Shown here one piece after another: positions 60,259 to 64,000 of a stretch of DNA of 64,000 nucleotides. Every line of letters starts with the position of its first letter. The stretch's first letter is position 1. The notes below the pieces were generated by a model. The model saw only the letters and a list, made by a program, of their open reading frames with translations. It was not told where the DNA came from and did no database searches. Location of the stretch: the NCBI GenBank assembly GCA_910585075.1, contig CAJUED010000005.1:226-64225 (forward strand). The letters are read 5' to 3'. The DNA is from an uncultured Lachnospiraceae bacterium (GTDB lineage: Bacteria; Bacillota; Clostridia; Lachnospirales; Lachnospiraceae). The position numbers were made by a program, and so were the translations under genes.

Positions 60259-60918
60259 ATGGTTAAAGTTGAACGTTCCTTTCCTGCACCGGAATCGTTG
60301 GCGGAGGAGGCGGGAAAAGCCAGTGGAAAATATGATAAACCGGATGTAATTGAGAGACTGAGGGAGGATTTTCATAATAAGTGTTATATTTGTGAAATGA
60401 AGGGATTGCAGGACCCAAATGTAGAGCACTTACTACCCCACAAAAATGGAAAATATCCGGAGAGAAAGTTTGACTGGGAAAATCTTTTCTGGTCGTGCGG
60501 ACACTGCAATGGAATCAAGAAAAACAGTAAGTATGATGAGGGGATTTTGGATTGTTGCAAATATGATCCCGAAAAATATTTACGTTTTCGATTAAAGGAC
60601 GGAGACGTTGTGATTGATGTGGTTAATTCGGGGGATAACGTTCAAAAAAGAACGGCGTTGCTTGTAAAGGAAGTTTTTTCTAAGAAAAATACGGGTATGA
60701 GAACCTATACAAGTGATGAACGACTGAGGCTGTTGCAGAGGGAAATGAATGTTTTGTATAAACAGCTTGAGAAAATACATAAGAATCCCGATTCAAAAAT
60801 GACGGCAAGGACGATTCGGAGCTTATTGAGGAGGGAATCGGCATTTGCAGCATTTAAAAGATGTTATGTGCGCGAGCATGTCAATGAATATCCCAAATTA
60901 CAGGAATATGTAAAATGA
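60259..60918 (+). CDS. HNH endonuclease, PtuB-like, inside the pyr operon
   Basis: HNH protein of 219 residues. Cys42 and Cys45 (CYIC) with Cys80 and Cys83 (CGHC) form the zinc site; Glu56-His57 (NVEHLLPH) and Asn75 (DWENLF) give the HNH core. A helical Lys/Arg-rich C-terminal region of about 100 residues follows. GGAGG precedes ATG 60259, and the ATGGAGGATTAGA context is the same as at the partner ATPase start. It should be the nuclease of the pair; the family (Septu/PtuB and retron-linked HNH effectors) acts against phage (family knowledge). Confidence 0.85.
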   Translation: MVKVERSFPAPESLAEEAGKASGKYDKPDVIERLREDFHNKCYICEMKGLQDPNVEHLLPHKNGKYPERKFDWENLFWSCGHCNGIKKNSKYDEGILDCCKYDPEKYLRFRLKDGDVVIDVVNSGDNVQKRTALLVKEVFSKKNTGMRTYTSDERLRLLQREMNVLYKQLEKIHKNPDSKMTARTIRSLLRRESAFAAFKRCYVREHVNEYPKLQEYVK

Positions 60919-60969
60919 ATGGATAGGCATTGAGAAATTTGCGGGCTATTGGCAAGAATGGAGATTAAT

Positions 60970-61749
60970 ATGAAGAAAAAAGTACAGGCAAAAATTTTAT
61001 CGCAGCAAAAACTTGCAGAAGGCATTTATGACATGTGGCTGGCCACTGACCTTGCAAAAGAAGCCGGGGCAGGGCAGTTTATAGGCATTTACACAGGAAG
61101 GGAGGCCCATCTTCTGCCCCGTCCGATCAGCATCTGTGAGGCGGACAAAGAAAAAGGGGCCCTTCGGGTGGTATATCGGGTGGCAGGCGAAGGGACGGCG
61201 GAATTTTCCACCTGGCAGGCCGGTGACAAGGCAGAGATTTTAGGCGTTTTGGGAAATGGTTATTCCATTGAGGCAGGATGCGGGAAACGGACAGTGCTTA
61301 TGGGAGGCGGCATTGGAATTCCCCCTATGCTGCAGCTTGCCAAGGAGCTTTCCGGGGCTGGCGTGGAGACTGATATCATTCTGGGATACCGGGACAACCA
61401 GCTTTTTTTGAAAGAAGAATTTGAAAAATATGGAAGGCTCCATGTTGCCACAGAGGATGGAAGTGTGGGAACAAAGGGCAATGTGCTCACTGTGATGGAA
61501 AGGGAGCAGATAGAGGCGGATGTGATTATGGCCTGCGGCCCCATGCCCATGCTTCGGGCCATCAAAAGCTATGCCCGGGACAGACAGATAAAGGCTTACA
61601 TTTCTTTGGAGGAGCGGATGGCCTGCGGCGTGGGGGCATGCCTTGGCTGTGTCTGCAAGACCACCCATAAGGACGGACATTCCCATGTGAACAATGCCCG
61701 GATTTGTACGGACGGGCCGGTTTTTGATGCGAAGGAGGTGGAAATCTGA
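60970..61749 (+). CDS. pyrK: Dihydroorotate dehydrogenase electron-transfer subunit PyrK
   Basis: Iron-sulfur flavoprotein of 259 residues that links PyrD to NAD. The FAD site is at LLPRPISICEA, the NAD-binding region begins LMGGGIGIPPML, and the [2Fe-2S] cysteines lie in ERMACGVGACLGCVCKT with a further one in ARICTDGP. ATG 60970 lies behind GGAG; the 60949 extension is dropped. Its stop overlaps the pyrD start (TGATG), fixing the heterotetramer pair PyrK-PyrD. Separated from pyrC by the ATPase-HNH pair. Confidence 0.95.
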   Translation: MKKKVQAKILSQQKLAEGIYDMWLATDLAKEAGAGQFIGIYTGREAHLLPRPISICEADKEKGALRVVYRVAGEGTAEFSTWQAGDKAEILGVLGNGYSIEAGCGKRTVLMGGGIGIPPMLQLAKELSGAGVETDIILGYRDNQLFLKEEFEKYGRLHVATEDGSVGTKGNVLTVMEREQIEADVIMACGPMPMLRAIKSYARDRQIKAYISLEERMACGVGACLGCVCKTTHKDGHSHVNNARICTDGPVFDAKEVEI

Positions 61750-62654
61750 TGAATACCAAAGTGACGATTGCAGGTGTGGAATTTAAAAATCCGGTTATGA
61801 CAGCCTCAGGGACTTTTGGCTCCGGTATGGAATATGGCGAGTTTGTGGACCTTAATCAGTTAGGCGCGGTGGTGACCAAGGGAGTGGCTAATGTGCCATG
61901 GCCGGGGAATCCGGTGCCCCGTGTGGCGGAAACCTACGGAGGGATGTTAAATGCCATAGGACTGCAGAATCCCGGCATTGATGTGTTCATAGAAAGAGAC
62001 CTTCCTTTTTTGCGGCAGTTTGACACAAAGGTGATTGTGAATGTCTGCGGAAAAAGTGTGGAGGATTATCTGGCAGTTGTGGAGCGGCTTGGGGATACGG
62101 ATGTGGACATGCTGGAAATCAATGTGTCCTGTCCCAATGTAAAGGAGGGAGCCATTGCTTTTGGGCAGAAGGCGGAGAGTCTCTATGATATTACCTCCCG
62201 GATAAAAGCAAAGGCAAAGCAGCCGGTTATCATGAAGTTAAGCCCCAACGTAACAGACATTACAGAGATGGCAAAGGCGGCAGAGGCCGCCGGGGCGGAC
62301 GCTGTTTCCCTGATCAATACGCTGACAGGCATGAAGATTGATATCCATAAAAGGAGTTTTGTGCTGGCAAATAAGACCGGCGGGCTCTCCGGCCCTGCCA
62401 TCAAGCCGGTGGCGGTAAGGATGGTATATCAGGTTTCCCATGGGGTGAAAATTCCGGTTATCGGCATGGGCGGAATTGCATCTGCTGAGGACGCCATTGA
62501 ATTTCTGCTGGCAGGGGCCAGCGCTGTTGCCGTGGGCGCTATGAATTTTGTGAACCCGTATACCACGGCGGAAGTGGTAAAGGGGATAGAGGCTTACATG
62601 GAAAAGTACGGGGTGGAAGATATAGGAGAACTGATTGGCGGCGTAAGGGAATAG
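61749..62654 (+). CDS. pyrD: Dihydroorotate dehydrogenase, class 1B catalytic subunit
   Basis: FMN enzyme of 301 residues oxidising dihydroorotate to orotate. It has the ASGTFGSGMEYGEF and GAVVTKGVANVPWPGNP FMN regions, the active-site base Cys in INVSCPNVKEG as in class 1B enzymes, and the phosphate-binding GMGGIASAEDAIEFLLAGAS. It depends on PyrK for NAD use. Overlaps pyrK by one base and is the last visible pyr gene. Confidence 0.96.
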   Translation: MNTKVTIAGVEFKNPVMTASGTFGSGMEYGEFVDLNQLGAVVTKGVANVPWPGNPVPRVAETYGGMLNAIGLQNPGIDVFIERDLPFLRQFDTKVIVNVCGKSVEDYLAVVERLGDTDVDMLEINVSCPNVKEGAIAFGQKAESLYDITSRIKAKAKQPVIMKLSPNVTDITEMAKAAEAAGADAVSLINTLTGMKIDIHKRSFVLANKTGGLSGPAIKPVAVRMVYQVSHGVKIPVIGMGGIASAEDAIEFLLAGASAVAVGAMNFVNPYTTAEVVKGIEAYMEKYGVEDIGELIGGVRE

Positions 62655-62736
62655 CGGAGAACTGAAACAGAGAAAAGGCATACTTTACCTCCCGGAGTCA
62701 TACATTTAAGATAAGCAGACTTTAGGGAGGTTTCTT

Positions 62737-64000
62737 ATGGAGCTGATTAAACGAAATATACATATGGACTGTATCAAATGCAGAGCCCAGACACAAATGA
62801 CCCTTGAAGATGATGTGATCATATCAGATGCAAGGCCTGACGCCGCAAAATTGATTATGGACAGGGGAAATGTGGTGATCGACGAGGTAAAGGTCACTGA
62901 CGACCATGTGAATGTGAAGGGGAAACTGGAATTTCACGTGCTCTATCAGACGGAAAAAGGGGCTTCATCCGCGGTCAAATGCAATGTGGCGGATATGGAA
63001 GGAGTTATTCCATTTGACGAGATGGTCTTTACGGAAGGAATACAGGGGGGCGATGGCGTAAATGTGGACTGGGAGCTGGAGGACCTCAGTGTGGGTCTTA
63101 TTAATTCCAGAAAACTCAGTGTCCAGTCGGTGATTACGCTGATGCTGACCTGCGAGGAAATCTGCGACGAGGAGACCGCCGTAGATCTTTACAGCGAGGA
63201 ACCGGTGGAATTTCGGAAAAAGACATTAGATGTTGCCACGATGGCCATCAAAAAGAAGGACATTTTCAGAGTGAAAGAGGAAGTGGAGATTCCGGGGAGC
63301 TTTCCCAATATTTTTGCCATGATATGGTCGGAAATCACTCCTGAGGCGGTGGAGTTTAAAGTTCTGGAGGATAAAATCGGAATACAGGGCGAGCTGCGGG
63401 CTTTCTTCCTTTATAAAGGGGAAGGGGATGAGGAGGAAATCTGCCATTATGAGACCACATTGCCCTTTGCGGGAAGTTTGGATTGTCCCGGTGCAAGGGA
63501 GGGAATGATACCGGAAATCCGTTTCCGGGCGGAAAACCGGGATGTGGAAGTCAGACCGGATTTTGACGGTGAGGAGAGGGTGATTACCTTTGAGCAATGC
63601 CTGGATCTTGATATCTGCATCTATGAGGAGGAGCAGATTGATATTCTCTCGGATGTTTATGGAGTGGTAAATGAAGTGTCCGTTGTGGAAAAAAATGCGG
63701 ATTTCAGAAATCTCCTTGCCAGAAGCAGCGGCAAGACGAAGCTGTCCGGGCATTTTAAATGCGATGATGAAAAAATAAATCTTTACAAAATACTTCATAC
63801 CACAAGCAATCTGCAGATAACGGGGCAGAGTGCAAATGAAAGCGGGATTGAGCTTACAGGTGTGGTAAATCTTCAGATTTTTTATGAATGCAGCAATGAG
63901 GAGGATAAATACGGTGTGATTAAAGGCGCCATTCCCTTCCAATATGTGCTTGAGGCTGATGGCATAACACCTGATTGTATTTACTCCGTGCAGGCTTTTG
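62737..64000 (+). CDS. SPOCS (DUF3794) domain protein, 3' end off window
   Basis: The frame is open from ATG 62737 to the window end (421 codons), so it continues to the right. The product has repeated beta-rich segments resembling DUF3794/SPOCS domains, seen in spore-coat and peptidoglycan-associated proteins of Clostridia: for example VIISDARPDAAKLIMDRGNV, LSVQSVITLML and IDILSDVYGVVNEVSVVEKN. A LysM domain might follow beyond the window. GGGAGG (62725-62730) is the ribosome site; ACCTCCC at 62687-62693 could pair with it and hide it. No signal peptide is visible. It supports a spore-forming clostridial host. Confidence 0.85.
   Translation, partial: MELIKRNIHMDCIKCRAQTQMTLEDDVIISDARPDAAKLIMDRGNVVIDEVKVTDDHVNVKGKLEFHVLYQTEKGASSAVKCNVADMEGVIPFDEMVFTEGIQGGDGVNVDWELEDLSVGLINSRKLSVQSVITLMLTCEEICDEETAVDLYSEEPVEFRKKTLDVATMAIKKKDIFRVKEEVEIPGSFPNIFAMIWSEITPEAVEFKVLEDKIGIQGELRAFFLYKGEGDEEEICHYETTLPFAGSLDCPGAREGMIPEIRFRAENRDVEVRPDFDGEERVITFEQCLDLDICIYEEEQIDILSDVYGVVNEVSVVEKNADFRNLLARSSGKTKLSGHFKCDDEKINLYKILHTTSNLQITGQSANESGIELTGVVNLQIFYECSNEEDKYGVIKGAIPFQYVLEADGITPDCIYSVQAF

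Overview
The window looks like a chromosome segment of a low-to-mid GC Firmicute, most likely a gut Lachnospiraceae (class Clostridia). Supporting signs are AGGAGG-type ribosome sites, sigma-A style promoters, a T-box leader, a THF riboswitch, several ABC sugar importers without their own ATPase, a mannose-family PTS, and a SPOCS-domain protein at the right edge. The genus cannot be fixed from sequence alone. No rRNA, tRNA, CRISPR array, insertion sequence or prophage was seen.

Layout. 1-4452: an LplABC-type sugar importer (two permeases between two binding proteins, the first cut by the window edge). 4616-7527: a MATE exporter and an Rpn/PD-(D/E)XK nuclease. 7667-15071: a GH30 glycosidase and an SGNH hydrolase, then a binding protein/histidine kinase/response regulator/binding protein cassette with no permease. 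15217-20903: a self-contained PTS operon (EIIA, EIIB, EIIC, EIID, small membrane protein, HAD phosphatase, HPr, enzyme I). 20930-21735: a decayed ParE-type toxin-antitoxin pair beside a duplicated end of ptsI. 21736-28190: acetyltransferase, folate ECF S component under a THF riboswitch, DedA protein, glycosyltransferase and an OmpR-type two-component pair. 28730-34924: a second Rpn-like nuclease, then recQ overlapping a putative defence cassette (AAA ATPase, PtuB-like HNH protein, DUF262 protein). 35067-37707: Crp/Fnr regulator, a free-standing glycyl-radical spare part for pyruvate formate-lyase, and an oxalate/formate-family transporter. 37866-40100: T-box leader and aspS. 40404-44007: trkA, trkH, PsiE-like protein. 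44168-44817: RelE-type toxin-antitoxin. 45060-56243: lipoprotein, GH120 beta-xylosidase, xylo-oligosaccharide-type ABC importer, YesM/YesN two-component pair, lipoprotein. 56297-57145: TipAS-type MerR regulator. 57434-62654: pyrC, a second ATPase-HNH pair, pyrK, pyrD. 62737-64000: start of a SPOCS-domain gene.

Two themes stand out. First, two separate AAA-ATPase plus HNH pairs (Septu/PtuAB-like) sit as passengers in housekeeping transcription units, one behind recQ and one between pyrC and pyrK. In both, exactly 109 bases separate ATPase and HNH genes, and that gap holds a hairpin. The recQ-linked copy also carries a DUF262 gene and is the best candidate for an undescribed system. Second, the intergenic DNA is full of small repeats: a 31-base palindrome present three times, a hairpin leader shared by two unrelated genes, and several short tandem repeats.

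Much of the rest is glycan use: GH30, GH120 and SGNH enzymes with sugar importers and three sugar-sensing or envelope two-component systems. The PTS operon carries its own HPr, in which the regulatory Ser46 position is Arg, suggesting a dedicated phosphorelay outside HPr-kinase control.
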